A stretch of DNA of 64,000 nt from Streptomyces sp. HPF1205 (lineage in GTDB: Bacteria; Actinomycetota; Actinomycetes; Streptomycetales; Streptomycetaceae): the NCBI RefSeq assembly GCF_020400825.1, contig NZ_JAINVH010000032.1, forward strand, positions 28,725 through 92,724. The letters run 5' to 3'. The position numbers and the translations under genes were made by a program. Under the pieces are notes generated by a model. The model saw only the letters and a list, made by a program, of their open reading frames with translations. It searched no databases and had not been told where the DNA came from. Positions 28,242 through 36,753 of the stretch are shown here, in pieces; position 1 is the stretch's first letter, and every line of letters starts with the position of its first letter.

Positions 28242-28479
28242 CGCACCGCCTCCTCGGTCCGCCTGCGCTCACTCTACGTGCACACCGCCGCTGTCCGGGG
28301 GAGCACACGGGCCGAAACCCCCCGCACGGGGACAGTGGGGGCTCGGGGAGCGTGGGCGGCGCGCGCACGTTAGCGTCGGACGTACGCACGCCCGTAGGCC
28401 CGTTCGGCCCACGCCGCTCGCACAGGCGCGGCCGGACGGACGGCAGACGGACGACCGGACAGATGCAGGGAGCACAGGG
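28242..28479. promoter_or_regulatory. Divergent region between the lactate dehydrogenase gene and pta
   Basis: These 238 bases hold no supported gene. They must carry promoters for both directions. A GGGAG ribosome-binding site for pta lies at 28469-28473. I could not name an operator. Confidence 0.4.
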
Positions 28480-30561
28480 GTGACGCGCAGCGTCTATGTC
28501 ACGGGGGTCGGCCGCGGGGACGGCCGCCAGGTGGTGGAGCTGGGGGTGATGGAACTGCTCACCCGGCAGGTGGACCGGGTCGGGGTCTACCGCCCGCTGG
28601 TGCACGACGCCCCGGACCGCATCTTCGCGCTGCTGCGCGCCCGCTACCGCCTCACCCAGGACCCCGCGACGGTCTACGGGATGGGGTACGAGGAGGGCGC
28701 CGCGCTCCAGGCCGAGCAGGGCCAGGAGGCACTGACCGCGCGGCTGGTCGAGGGGTACCTGCGGGTCGCCGAGGAGTACGACACCGTGCTGATCCTCGGC
28801 TCGGACTTCGCCGCCACCAATCTGCCCGCCGAGCTCGGGGTGAACGCGCGGCTGGCCAACGAGTGCGGCGCCTCGGTGCTGCCGGTGATCGGCGGGCGCC
28901 ACCAGAGCGCCGAGTCGGTGGTCGCCGAGGTCCGCAACGCCCACCACGCCTACACCAACCTCGGCTGCGACGTGATCGCGATGGTCGCCAACCGGGTGGA
29001 CCCGGCGGTGGCCGAGGAGGCGGCCGGGCAGCTTCGCCGGACCCTGGACGTACCGGTGTACGTGCTGCCGGAGGACGCCGCGCTGTCCGCGCCGACGGTC
29101 TCGCAGATCGTGGAGACGCTGGGCGCCGAGGTGCTGCTCGGCGACGACGCGGGGCTGGCCAGGGACGCGCTGGACTTCGTGTTCGGCGGCGCGATGCTGC
29201 CGACCTTCCTGCCCGCGCTGACCCCCGGCTGCGTGGTGGTGACGCCCGGCGACCGGGCCGACCTGATCGTGGGGGCCATGGCCGCGCACTCCGCCGGCAG
29301 CCCGCCGATCGCCGGGGTGCTGCTCACCCTGGACGAGAAGCCGCCGCCGCACATCCTGGCACTGGCCGGCCGGCTGGCCCCCGGCACGCCGGTCCTGGCG
29401 GTGCCCACCGGCTCGTTCCCGACCGCCGCCGAGCTGTTCGCGCTGGACGGCAAGCTGGGCGCGGGCACCCCGCGCAAGGCCGAGACCGCGCTGGGCGTGT
29501 TCGAGACCCACGTCGACACCGCCGAGCTGACCGCCCGGCTGTCGGTGGCCCGCTCGGCCCGGGTCACGCCGATGATGTTCGAGCACGCGCTGCTGGAGCG
29601 GGCCCGCGCGGACCGGCGCAGGATCGTCCTGCCGGAGGGCGGCGAGGAGCGCATCCTGCGCGCCGCCGAGGTGCTGCTGCGCCGCGGGGTGTGCGACCTG
29701 ACGCTGCTCGGCGACGAGGACGCGGTCCGCAAGAAGGCCGCGGACCTGGGCATCTCGCTGGACGACGGGGCCGTGACGCTCATCGACCCGCAGACCTCGC
29801 CGCTGCGCGACCGCTTCGCCGAGGTGTACGCGAGGCTGCGCGCCCACAAGGGCGTCTCGTACGAGCTGGCCTACGACGTGGTCGCCGACGTCTCGTACTT
29901 CGGCACCCTCATGGTCCAGGAGGGCCTGGCCGACGGCATGGTGTCGGGCGCGGTGCACTCCACGGCGGCCACCATCCGCCCGGCCTTCGAGATCATCAAG
30001 ACCCGCCCGGACGCGGCCATCGTCTCGTCGGTGTTCTTCATGTGCCTGGCCGACAAGGTCCTGGTCTACGGCGACTGCGCGGTCAACCCGGACCCGGACG
30101 CCGAGCAACTGGCCGACATCGCGATCCAGGCGGCCGGCACCGCGGCCCGCTTCGACGTGGAGCCGCGCGTGGCGATGCTCTCGTACTCCACCGGCACCTC
30201 GGGCACGGGCGCGGACGTCGACAAGGTGCGGGCGGCCACCGAGCTGGTACGGGGGCGCCGCCCGGACCTGCTGGTGGAGGGGCCGATCCAGTACGACGCG
30301 GCGGTCTCGCCCGTGGTGGCGGCCACCAAGCTGCCGGGCTCGGCGGTGGCCGGGCAGGCGACCGTACTGGTCTTCCCGGACCTCAACACGGGCAACAACA
30401 CCTACAAGGCGGTGCAGCGCTCGGCGGGCGCGGTGGCGGTCGGACCGGTGCTGCAGGGGCTGCGCAAGCCGGTCAACGACCTGTCGCGGGGTGCCCTCGT
30501 GCAGGACATCGTCAACACCGTCGCCATCACGGCGATCCAGGCGCAGGGGGACCGGGCATGA
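28480..30561 (+). CDS. pta: Phosphate acetyltransferase
   Basis: This 693-residue enzyme converts acetyl-CoA and phosphate to acetyl phosphate. It is the long, three-domain form: an N-terminal P-loop-like domain (about 1-230), a DRTGG-type regulatory domain (about 230-350) and the C-terminal PTA_PTB catalytic domain with MFEHALLERARADRRRIVLPEG at its start and LVEGPIQYDAA, FPDLNTGNNTYKAVQR near its end. The GTG at 28480 with GGGAG upstream gives the conserved beginning TRSVYVTGVG. The stop overlaps the ackA start (ATGA), so the two enzymes are coupled. Confidence 0.95.
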   Translation: MTRSVYVTGVGRGDGRQVVELGVMELLTRQVDRVGVYRPLVHDAPDRIFALLRARYRLTQDPATVYGMGYEEGAALQAEQGQEALTARLVEGYLRVAEEYDTVLILGSDFAATNLPAELGVNARLANECGASVLPVIGGRHQSAESVVAEVRNAHHAYTNLGCDVIAMVANRVDPAVAEEAAGQLRRTLDVPVYVLPEDAALSAPTVSQIVETLGAEVLLGDDAGLARDALDFVFGGAMLPTFLPALTPGCVVVTPGDRADLIVGAMAAHSAGSPPIAGVLLTLDEKPPPHILALAGRLAPGTPVLAVPTGSFPTAAELFALDGKLGAGTPRKAETALGVFETHVDTAELTARLSVARSARVTPMMFEHALLERARADRRRIVLPEGGEERILRAAEVLLRRGVCDLTLLGDEDAVRKKAADLGISLDDGAVTLIDPQTSPLRDRFAEVYARLRAHKGVSYELAYDVVADVSYFGTLMVQEGLADGMVSGAVHSTAATIRPAFEIIKTRPDAAIVSSVFFMCLADKVLVYGDCAVNPDPDAEQLADIAIQAAGTAARFDVEPRVAMLSYSTGTSGTGADVDKVRAATELVRGRRPDLLVEGPIQYDAAVSPVVAATKLPGSAVAGQATVLVFPDLNTGNNTYKAVQRSAGAVAVGPVLQGLRKPVNDLSRGALVQDIVNTVAITAIQAQGDRA

Positions 30562-31772
30562 CGGACGCAACGGACACGACGGACACCACGGACGCGAGCG
30601 GTACGGGCGGGGCGGGTGGTACGGGCGGGGCGACCTGGGTGCTGGTCCTCAACTCCGGCTCCTCGTCGGTGAAGTACCAGCTGCTGGACATGGCGGGCGA
30701 ACGGCGGCTGGCGTCCGGGGTGGTGGAGCGGATCGGCGAGGAGGGCGGTGTCGCCGACCACGCCGAGGCGCTGCGGCAGGCGTCGGCGGAGCTCAAGGAG
30801 CGCGGCCTGGGCCTGGACTCCCCCGCCCTCGCCGCGGTCGGCCACCGGGTGGTGCACGGCGGCACCCGCTTCACCGAGCCCACCGTGGTGACCGACGAGG
30901 TGCTCGCCGAGATCGAGAAGCTGGTGCCGCTGGCGCCGCTGCACAACCCGGCGAACATCACCGGCATCAAGGTCGCCCGCGAGCTGCGTCCCGACCTGAC
31001 GCAGGTCGCGGTGTTCGACACCGCCTTCCACTCCACCATCCCCGAGGCGGCGGCCCGCTACGCCATCGACACCTCGGTCGCCGACCGGTTCGGCATCCGC
31101 CGCTACGGCTTCCACGGCACCTCGCACGCGTACGTCTCCGCCGCCACCGCCGCCCTGCTGGGCCGCGACCCCGCGCAGGTGAACGTGATCGTGCTGCACC
31201 TGGGCAACGGCGCCTCGGCGTCCGCGGTGCGGGGCGGGGTGTGCGTGGACACCTCGATGGGGCTGACCCCGCTGGAGGGCCTGGTCATGGGCACCAGGTC
31301 GGGCGACATCGATCCCGCGGTGGTCTTCCACCTGGAGCGGGTAGGCGGTATGAGCACCGACGAGATCGACACGCTGCTCAACAAGAGGTCGGGGCTGCTC
31401 GGCCTGTGCGGCGCCAACGACATGCGGGAGATCGGCCGCCGCATGGGCGAGGGCGACGAGGCGGCGCGGCTGGCCTTCGACGTGTACGTGCACCGGCTGC
31501 GGCGGTACGTGGGCGCCTTCACCGCGGTGCTGGGCCGGGTGGACGCCATCGCCTTCACCGCGGGCGTCGGGGAGAACTCGGCGGCCGTGCGGGTGGCCGC
31601 GCTGGACGGCCTGGAGGCGCTGGGCATCCACGTGGACCCGGTACGCAACGCGGTGCGCGGCTCCGGGCCCCGGCTGATCTCGGCCGACGGCTCCCCGGTG
31701 GCCGTCGCGGTGGTGCCCACCGACGAGGAGCTGGCGATCGCCCGCGATACTTACGCCTTGGCCCGCGCGTGA
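30558..31772 (+). CDS. ackA: Acetate kinase
   Basis: This 404-residue ASKHA-fold kinase makes acetate and ATP from acetyl phosphate. VLVLNSGSSSVKYQLLD, VFDTAFHSTIPE, YGFHGTSHAYV and AFTAGVGENSAAVR are the standard motifs. A low-complexity N-terminal extension of about 25 residues, a Thr/Asp repeat then Gly/Ala, precedes the first beta strand; it comes from short tandem ACGGAC-like DNA repeats. The coupled pta-ackA order is standard. Confidence 0.95.
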   Translation: MTDATDTTDTTDASGTGGAGGTGGATWVLVLNSGSSSVKYQLLDMAGERRLASGVVERIGEEGGVADHAEALRQASAELKERGLGLDSPALAAVGHRVVHGGTRFTEPTVVTDEVLAEIEKLVPLAPLHNPANITGIKVARELRPDLTQVAVFDTAFHSTIPEAAARYAIDTSVADRFGIRRYGFHGTSHAYVSAATAALLGRDPAQVNVIVLHLGNGASASAVRGGVCVDTSMGLTPLEGLVMGTRSGDIDPAVVFHLERVGGMSTDEIDTLLNKRSGLLGLCGANDMREIGRRMGEGDEAARLAFDVYVHRLRRYVGAFTAVLGRVDAIAFTAGVGENSAAVRVAALDGLEALGIHVDPVRNAVRGSGPRLISADGSPVAVAVVPTDEELAIARDTYALARA

Positions 31773-31810
31773 CCGACGCCGCTCAGCGGGGCCGGCAGCC
31801 CCGGACAAAA

Positions 31811-31837
31811 TTCCGGACCGGAACAAACGGATAGGAT
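31811..31837 (+). promoter_or_regulatory. pyk promoter with operator-like palindrome
   Basis: TTCCGG-A-CCGGAA (31811-31823) is a perfect 13-base palindrome. It is followed by TAGGAT (31832-31837), which ends exactly seven bases before the pyk ATG at 31845. No Shine-Dalgarno exists, so the transcript should start at or next to the ATG. The palindrome sits in the spacer/-35 region, where a bound regulator would block polymerase. Confidence 0.6.
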
Positions 31838-31844
31838 AGCGCCC

Positions 31845-33272
31845 ATGCGCCGAGCCAAGATCGTCTGCACCCTGGGACCCGCCGTCGACTCGTTCGACCA
31901 GCTCAAGACGCTGGTCGAGGCGGGCATGAACGTCGCCCGCCTCAACTTCAGCCACGGCAGTCACTCCGAGCACGAGGACCGCTACCAGCGGGTGCGCAAG
32001 GTCGCGGCCGAGACCGGCCGGGCGGTCGGCGTGCTCGCCGACCTGCAGGGCCCCAAGATCCGGCTGGGCAAGTTCGCCGACGGACCGGTGGAGCTCGTCG
32101 CGGGCGACGAGTTCACCATCACCACCGAGGAGGTCGCCGGCGACAAGCACCTGTGCGGCACCACCTACAAGGGCCTGCCCGGCGACGTCTCGCAGGGCGA
32201 CCCGGTCCTGATCAACGACGGGAACGTGGCGCTGCGGGTCATCGAGGTCGACGGCCCCCGGGTGCGCTGCCTGGTGGTCGAGGGCGGGGTGATCTCCGAC
32301 CACAAGGGCATCAACCTGCCCGGCGCGGCCGTCAACGTGCCCGCGCTGTCCGAAAAGGACATCGACGACCTGCGGTTCGCCCTGCGGATGGGCGTGGACA
32401 TGGTGGCGCTGTCCTTCGTGCGCGACGCCAAGGACGTCCGGGACGTGCACCGGGTGATGGACGAGGAGGGCCGCCGCGTCCCGGTCATCGCCAAGGTGGA
32501 GAAGCCGCAGGCGGTGCGGAACATGGAGGACGTCGTCATGGCGTTCGACGCGGTGATGGTCGCGCGCGGCGACCTCGCCGTGGAGTACCCGCTGGAGCAG
32601 GTGCCGGTGGTGCAGAAGCGGCTGATCGAGCTGTGCCGGCGCAACGCCAAACCGGTGATCGTGGCGACCCAGATGATGGAGTCCATGATCACCAACTCCC
32701 GCCCCACCCGCGCCGAGGCGTCCGACGTGGCCAACGCCATCCTCGACGGCGCCGACGCGGTGATGCTCTCCGCGGAGTCCTCGGTCGGCAAGTACCCGGT
32801 GGAGACGGTCAAGACGATGTCCCGCATCGTCGAGGCCGCCGAGGAGGAGCTGCTGCGCCGGGGCCTGCAGCCGCTGGCCCCCGGCAAGAAGCCGCGCACC
32901 CAGGGCGGCGCCGTGGCCCGGGCCGCCGCCGAACTCGCCGACTTCCTCGACGCCAAGACGCTGGTGGCCTTCACCAAGTCCGGCGACACCGCCCGCCGCC
33001 TGGCCCGCTACCGCGTCCCGGCCCCGGTCCTGGCCTTCACCACCGACCCCTCGACCCGCAACCAGCTCGCCCTGACCTGGGGCGTGGACGCGTTCGTGGT
33101 CGAGCACGTGGAGACGACCGACGAGATGGTCGCGCTGGTGGACCGGGAGATGCTCAAGCTCTCGGAGTACGCCAAGGGCGACACCGTGATCATCACGGCC
33201 GGCTCCCCGCCCGGCGTCCCGGGCACCACCAACCTGGTCCGCATCCACCACCTGGGCGACATGCCGCACTGA
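31845..33272 (+). CDS. pyk: Pyruvate kinase
   Basis: This 475-residue glycolytic enzyme makes pyruvate and ATP from phosphoenolpyruvate. It opens MRRAKIVCTLGPAVDS, binds metal/PEP through AKVEKP and MVARGDLAVE, and has ATQMMESMI. The C-terminal domain (about 345-475) is the allosteric domain. Complete, with no frameshift. It is probably expressed from a leaderless transcript and ends ahead of a strong terminator. In S. coelicolor the syntenic gene is pyk2 (recalled, not searched). Confidence 0.96.
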   Translation: MRRAKIVCTLGPAVDSFDQLKTLVEAGMNVARLNFSHGSHSEHEDRYQRVRKVAAETGRAVGVLADLQGPKIRLGKFADGPVELVAGDEFTITTEEVAGDKHLCGTTYKGLPGDVSQGDPVLINDGNVALRVIEVDGPRVRCLVVEGGVISDHKGINLPGAAVNVPALSEKDIDDLRFALRMGVDMVALSFVRDAKDVRDVHRVMDEEGRRVPVIAKVEKPQAVRNMEDVVMAFDAVMVARGDLAVEYPLEQVPVVQKRLIELCRRNAKPVIVATQMMESMITNSRPTRAEASDVANAILDGADAVMLSAESSVGKYPVETVKTMSRIVEAAEEELLRRGLQPLAPGKKPRTQGGAVARAAAELADFLDAKTLVAFTKSGDTARRLARYRVPAPVLAFTTDPSTRNQLALTWGVDAFVVEHVETTDEMVALVDREMLKLSEYAKGDTVIITAGSPPGVPGTTNLVRIHHLGDMPH

Positions 33273-33381
33273 CGCCCGCCGGCCGGCCGCCGCCGCCCGA
33301 GCCGCCGTACGGCCGCGGGATGTCCCCGCCGTACGGCTGCCGCCGCGGAAGCAGCGGACGCCCCGGCCCGCGAAACGCCGA

Positions 33382-33419
33382 GCGGCCCGGACCCCCGTGC
33401 TTCACGGGGTACGGGCCGC
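33382..33419. terminator. Terminator between pyk and the Ser/Pro-rich protein gene
   Basis: GCGGCCCG (33382-33389) pairs with CGGGCCGC (33412-33419), and inside it CCCCGTG (33393-33399) pairs with CACGGGG (33403-33409) around a three-base loop, with a small internal bulge. The genes converge here, so it probably serves both. Confidence 0.8.
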
Positions 33420-33455
33420 GCTGCGGTTCGTGCGGTGTCGCGGTCGGGCCGCGGG

Positions 33456-34811
33456 TCAGGGCCGGCCCGGGAGGACCTGCATGCCCGGGACGTGGAGGTC
33501 GCCGCCGAACTGGCCGGCCTGGACGACGGTGACGTGGGTGAAGAACAGCTCGGGCAGCGTCAGCGGCGGCGGGGCCTTGGGCGTGAACGTGATGGGGATC
33601 AGGCCCAGCAGGTTGCCGCTGAGGGACTCGGTGTACATCGTCACCGTGCCGTTGCGGATGGTGGACGTGGAGCCGGGTGCGGCCTTGACGAACGTGTGGC
33701 CGCCATTCGGACCGTTCACGGTCTGCCACAGGTCGTCGATGTCGATGCCGGTCGCGGTGAACTTCAGCACGTCCTTGACCTTGCCGCTCCAGGTGCGCAC
33801 CTGGACGATGCCGTCGTACTGCAGGCCGTGCAGGGTCAGCTTGGAGCTCTTCAGGGTCCACGGGTCGTCCGGCAGCAGCGGGATGCCGCCCTCGACCTGG
33901 GCGTCGGCGAGCGCCTTCGCGTCGTACGTCGGGCAGGGGTAGGACTGCGAGCCGCCAGAAGCCGCTGTGGAGCCCGTGGGGGTCGCCTTGGGCGTGGCGG
34001 TCGCGGAGGTGCCCGCGAGGTCCTTCACGGTCTTGCTGAGGGTCTCCGCGGGGCTTTTCCCGGTCTGCTTCGGCGTCGCCTTCGGGGTGGCCGAAGTACC
34101 GCTGTCCGGCGCGGACTTCGCGGGCGCCGACGGCGAGGGGCTCGCGCTGGGGGCGGGCGCGCTCTTCGTCGGGGACGGCGACGGGCTCGGCGTCGTGGGC
34201 GACGGCGACGGCGCGGACTTGTCGGTGCCCAGCAGGCCGCCGAGCAGGTTGCCCAGGCCCAGCGGGTCCAGCGGGTTGGTGGTCGAGGAGGACGAGGGGG
34301 CCGATGAGGTCGTGCCGGACGTGCCCGACGTACCCGTGGAGCCCGAGGAACCACCGGCCGGCGACGGACTGGCGCTCGGCTTGGGCGCGGCCGTCGTCGT
34401 CGCGGGCTTGGGCAGCGCCTTCTTCAGCGGGCTGTCCGCCGTCGGGCTCGGCGAGGCCGACGGGCTCGCCGACGGGGACGGGGTCGCCTTGCCGCCGCTC
34501 CCGTCCGTCGAGCTGTCCTTGCCCGCGCCCGACGCCGACGGTGACGGGGTCGCGGTCGGGGTGTCCGTCTGGGAAACGCAGGGCCCGGCCTTGAACTTGC
34601 TCTTGGGCATCTCGTCGGCCTGGGCGAGGTGCGGCGTGAAGCCCATGCCCATCAGGACGGCCGTCGGCATCGCCGCCAGCGCCACCGCCTTCCCGGCGGG
34701 GACGTGCAGCTTGGTCAGCAGCGACTTGCGGGGGGCCGCGTGGCGCGGCCCCGAGGGCGCCCCGTTGCGGGCTCCGTCGCTCTCGGCCGGCTGAGTTTGG
34801 TCACCCAGCAC
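33456..34811 (-). CDS. Exported Ser/Pro/Thr-rich protein with conserved C-terminal beta domain
   Basis: This 451-residue protein has an internal hydrophobic segment (about 28-48, AGKAVALAAMPTAVLMGMGF) that should act as signal or anchor. Then come about 220 residues of TPSPSPSA-like low complexity with a Gly/Leu insert (NPLDPLGLGNLLGGLLG) and a folded C-terminal domain (about 285-451, YPCPTYDAKALADAQVEGGIP onward). That domain and the DUF6230 protein two genes upstream share a similar style of repeated beta strands, which may mean a common lipid-binding-like fold; this is inference. A GGGAGG ribosome-binding site precedes the GTG at 34811, which lies inside the upstream DUF6114 gene. Function unknown. 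Confidence 0.75.
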   Translation of the reverse strand: MLGDQTQPAESDGARNGAPSGPRHAAPRKSLLTKLHVPAGKAVALAAMPTAVLMGMGFTPHLAQADEMPKSKFKAGPCVSQTDTPTATPSPSASGAGKDSSTDGSGGKATPSPSASPSASPSPTADSPLKKALPKPATTTAAPKPSASPSPAGGSSGSTGTSGTSGTTSSAPSSSSTTNPLDPLGLGNLLGGLLGTDKSAPSPSPTTPSPSPSPTKSAPAPSASPSPSAPAKSAPDSGTSATPKATPKQTGKSPAETLSKTVKDLAGTSATATPKATPTGSTAASGGSQSYPCPTYDAKALADAQVEGGIPLLPDDPWTLKSSKLTLHGLQYDGIVQVRTWSGKVKDVLKFTATGIDIDDLWQTVNGPNGGHTFVKAAPGSTSTIRNGTVTMYTESLSGNLLGLIPITFTPKAPPPLTLPELFFTHVTVVQAGQFGGDLHVPGMQVLPGRP

Positions 34812-35403
34812 GGTGCCTCCCGTTCTTTTCGGTGGTCTCTTCGTCGGACCGTGCTCCCGCGTGCACCGGTTCGGGTGCCGTGAACGGCGCCCCGCCCTGG
34901 GCCGGTACGACGGGCCCGGCGGGCGGCGCCCCGGGTTCCCGCGCGTCGCCGCCGGAGTCCGGGGCGGCGCCCGGCAGTTCGGCCTTGTCGCCCGGGTCGT
35001 CGGTGGCCGGGACGCCGGGCGCCCAGGCGACGGCGAGCGCGCCGCCGAACAGCGCGAGCAGGAAGCCCAGCAGGAAGCCGCCGAAGTTCGACACCACGAG
35101 CGAGACGAGCGCGAGCAGGATCGAGGCCACACCGGCGAAGATCCGCACCTGGCTCTGGAACCACATGGTCAGGCCGAGCACGAACAGCAGGACGCCGATG
35201 ATGAGCGAGCCGGAACCGGCCGTGGTCGCCATCCTGACGGTCAACTGACCGAGCGTGAGGTTCGCGTACGGGAAGTACGCGATGGGCAGGCCCGCGAGGC
35301 AGGTCCACAGACCCGCCCAGAACGGGCGCTGCCACCGCCAGTGGCGGAAGGTCAGCCGGGCATGGCGGAGACGGGCACGCAGTCCTGTCGACTCGGCGCT
35401 CAT
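34801..35403 (-). CDS. DUF6114 membrane protein
   Basis: This 200-residue protein has about four hydrophobic segments: WAGLWTCLAGLPIAYFPYA, SLIIGVLLFVLGLTMWF, and a long pair from FAGVASILLALVSLVV to FLLALFGGALAVAW. A charged, Pro-rich cytoplasmic or external tail of about 80 residues follows. I chose ATG 35403 because GGGAG stands nine bases upstream; ATG 35442 has no such site. Its end overlaps the next gene by 11 bases, indicating coupling. The domain name is from family recognition; no function is known. Confidence 0.8.
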   Translation of the reverse strand: MSAESTGLRARLRHARLTFRHWRWQRPFWAGLWTCLAGLPIAYFPYANLTLGQLTVRMATTAGSGSLIIGVLLFVLGLTMWFQSQVRIFAGVASILLALVSLVVSNFGGFLLGFLLALFGGALAVAWAPGVPATDDPGDKAELPGAAPDSGGDAREPGAPPAGPVVPAQGGAPFTAPEPVHAGARSDEETTEKNGRHRAG

Positions 35404-35500
35404 GGAAAACAGCTCCCTGGGACTGGCTTGGGTGTACGTCATGGGGTGACCCGGGCGAGCCGCATCCCGCGCGGCCCGCCCGTGACCACTCCGGCGGTGC

Positions 35501-36124
35501 CTAGTAGCACTCGACCTTGGAGCCGGAACCCATGTGCAGGCGCAGGCTGAGCCCGGCCAGCTTGAAGGTGCCGGCGCTGGTCGCCCAGGCGGTCTGCTTG
35601 ACATCGGTCAGGTCGGCGGACGCGGCCTCCTGGGCGAAGGAGCCCGGGTCGGTCTTGTCGCCGGGGCCGATGCCCGGGCCCTTGGTGCTCTGGCCCGCCG
35701 CGACACCGATGTTGATGTCGTTGAACGTCGCGTCGGCGTCGAGCTGGTCGAGGTCGATGTAGAGGTTCTTGGCCTCGACCGTCTTGCCGCCGTTGCCGGC
35801 GGTCAGCTTGAGCGTGACGTCACCGATCGGCGTCGGGACGACCACCGACTGGCACAGCCCGGTGATGTCCGCGCTCTTGAACGCGGACACGGCGACCGGC
35901 ACGGGTCCGTGGCCGCTCGGCACGTCGATGTTGCCGTACTGCTCGAACCCCTCACCGTGCAGCGTCTTGGCGGTGACCTTGAACTGCTGGCCGGAGACGG
36001 CGAAGGACGCGGCCAGCGCGCCCTGGGCCAGCGCCACGCCAATCGCGGCGGTGGCCGCGACACTCGGCACCATGACGACGGCGAACCGCTTCCATCTGGT
36101 ACCGCCACGAACGAGTGACTCCAT
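35501..36124 (-). CDS. DUF6230 exported protein
   Basis: This 207-residue protein is the first gene of the DUF6230-DUF6114-Ser/Pro-rich operon. A signal or anchor segment (VVMVPSVAATAAIGVALAQGALA) is followed by a single beta-rich domain. Two cysteines (near 97 and 206) could form a disulfide outside the cell. A perfect GGAGGAAGT ribosome-binding site precedes the ATG. Some databases label relatives cholesterol esterase, but I see no catalytic serine motif supporting that. Confidence 0.82.
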   Translation of the reverse strand: MESLVRGGTRWKRFAVVMVPSVAATAAIGVALAQGALAASFAVSGQQFKVTAKTLHGEGFEQYGNIDVPSGHGPVPVAVSAFKSADITGLCQSVVVPTPIGDVTLKLTAGNGGKTVEAKNLYIDLDQLDADATFNDINIGVAAGQSTKGPGIGPGDKTDPGSFAQEAASADLTDVKQTAWATSAGTFKLAGLSLRLHMGSGSKVECY

Positions 36125-36753
36125 ACTTCCTCCTTCTCGGACGTACATCTCCGGCCCGGATCATTCGGGTCCTGGCCTGGGATGGGAGAAGTGCTACGTC
36201 CTCGGGAAGGAGAGCGCCGGGGATCGGCGGCCCGTCCCTCCCGCGGGAGGTGTGGACGGCGCCGTCCGGATCATCGGCGATCACCCCCGAGCGACAACCA
36301 CTGGCCACGCTCTTCGCGCAACCTGCGGGACAGGCTCCGTACGGTGCCGTCCGGGGACGGGTCCATGACGGGTCCACGGGCGGTGACCGAGACGGAGACC
36401 CCCCTGTCCCGGAGCCATGGCATATGCCAGGGACTCCCACTCGGCGGGGACCCGCGGCCGTGGCGCCGACTGGCGGCCGGGCTGTGGCTACGGACCGAGC
36501 TTGGCCGATCGTGGTCCATTCCCGGCCGGTGCACAAGGGGGTTCATTACCAGCGAGTAACGGTCCGGAGTCGCAGGCAAGATCACCACGGTGCGTTGCCT
36601 CACTCAGCGTGACAATCACTCCGGTGAGCAATCCCGGCATCGGTCGCGATGTCCGGACGAAGCGGGACAGGTTTCTTACCCGAAGTAACAGCGACCGCTA
36701 TTTATCACGGTTTGATAAACAGCGGTCGCCGTGTCGTCAAATCAACGTCCCGG
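36125..36753. promoter_or_regulatory. 629-base intergenic region upstream of the DUF6230 operon
   Basis: No reading frame here has recognisable similarity. It must contain the operon promoter. Two TTAC-N5/6-GTAA palindromes occur (TTAC at 36546 with GTAA at 36556; TTAC at 36676 with GTAA at 36685), followed by the terminator hairpin of the thioredoxin-like gene. The right half is less GC-rich than its surroundings. Confidence 0.45.
36691..36729 (-). terminator. Terminator of the thioredoxin-like/TPR gene
   Basis: GCGACCGCT (36691-36699) pairs with AGCGGTCGC (36721-36729), and TTTATC (36701-36706) with GATAAA (36714-36719), separated by one A/C mismatch, around a seven-base loop. It begins 24 bases after the stop at 36754, reading leftwards. 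Confidence 0.75.

Noticed and set aside
35501..36124. Cholesterol esterase label for the DUF6230 protein
   Set aside because: No serine-hydrolase motif or alpha/beta-hydrolase pattern is visible.
36115..36612. Possible small genes in the DUF6230 upstream gap
   Set aside because: Open frames on both strands lack domain similarity, typical codon bias and ribosome-binding sites.
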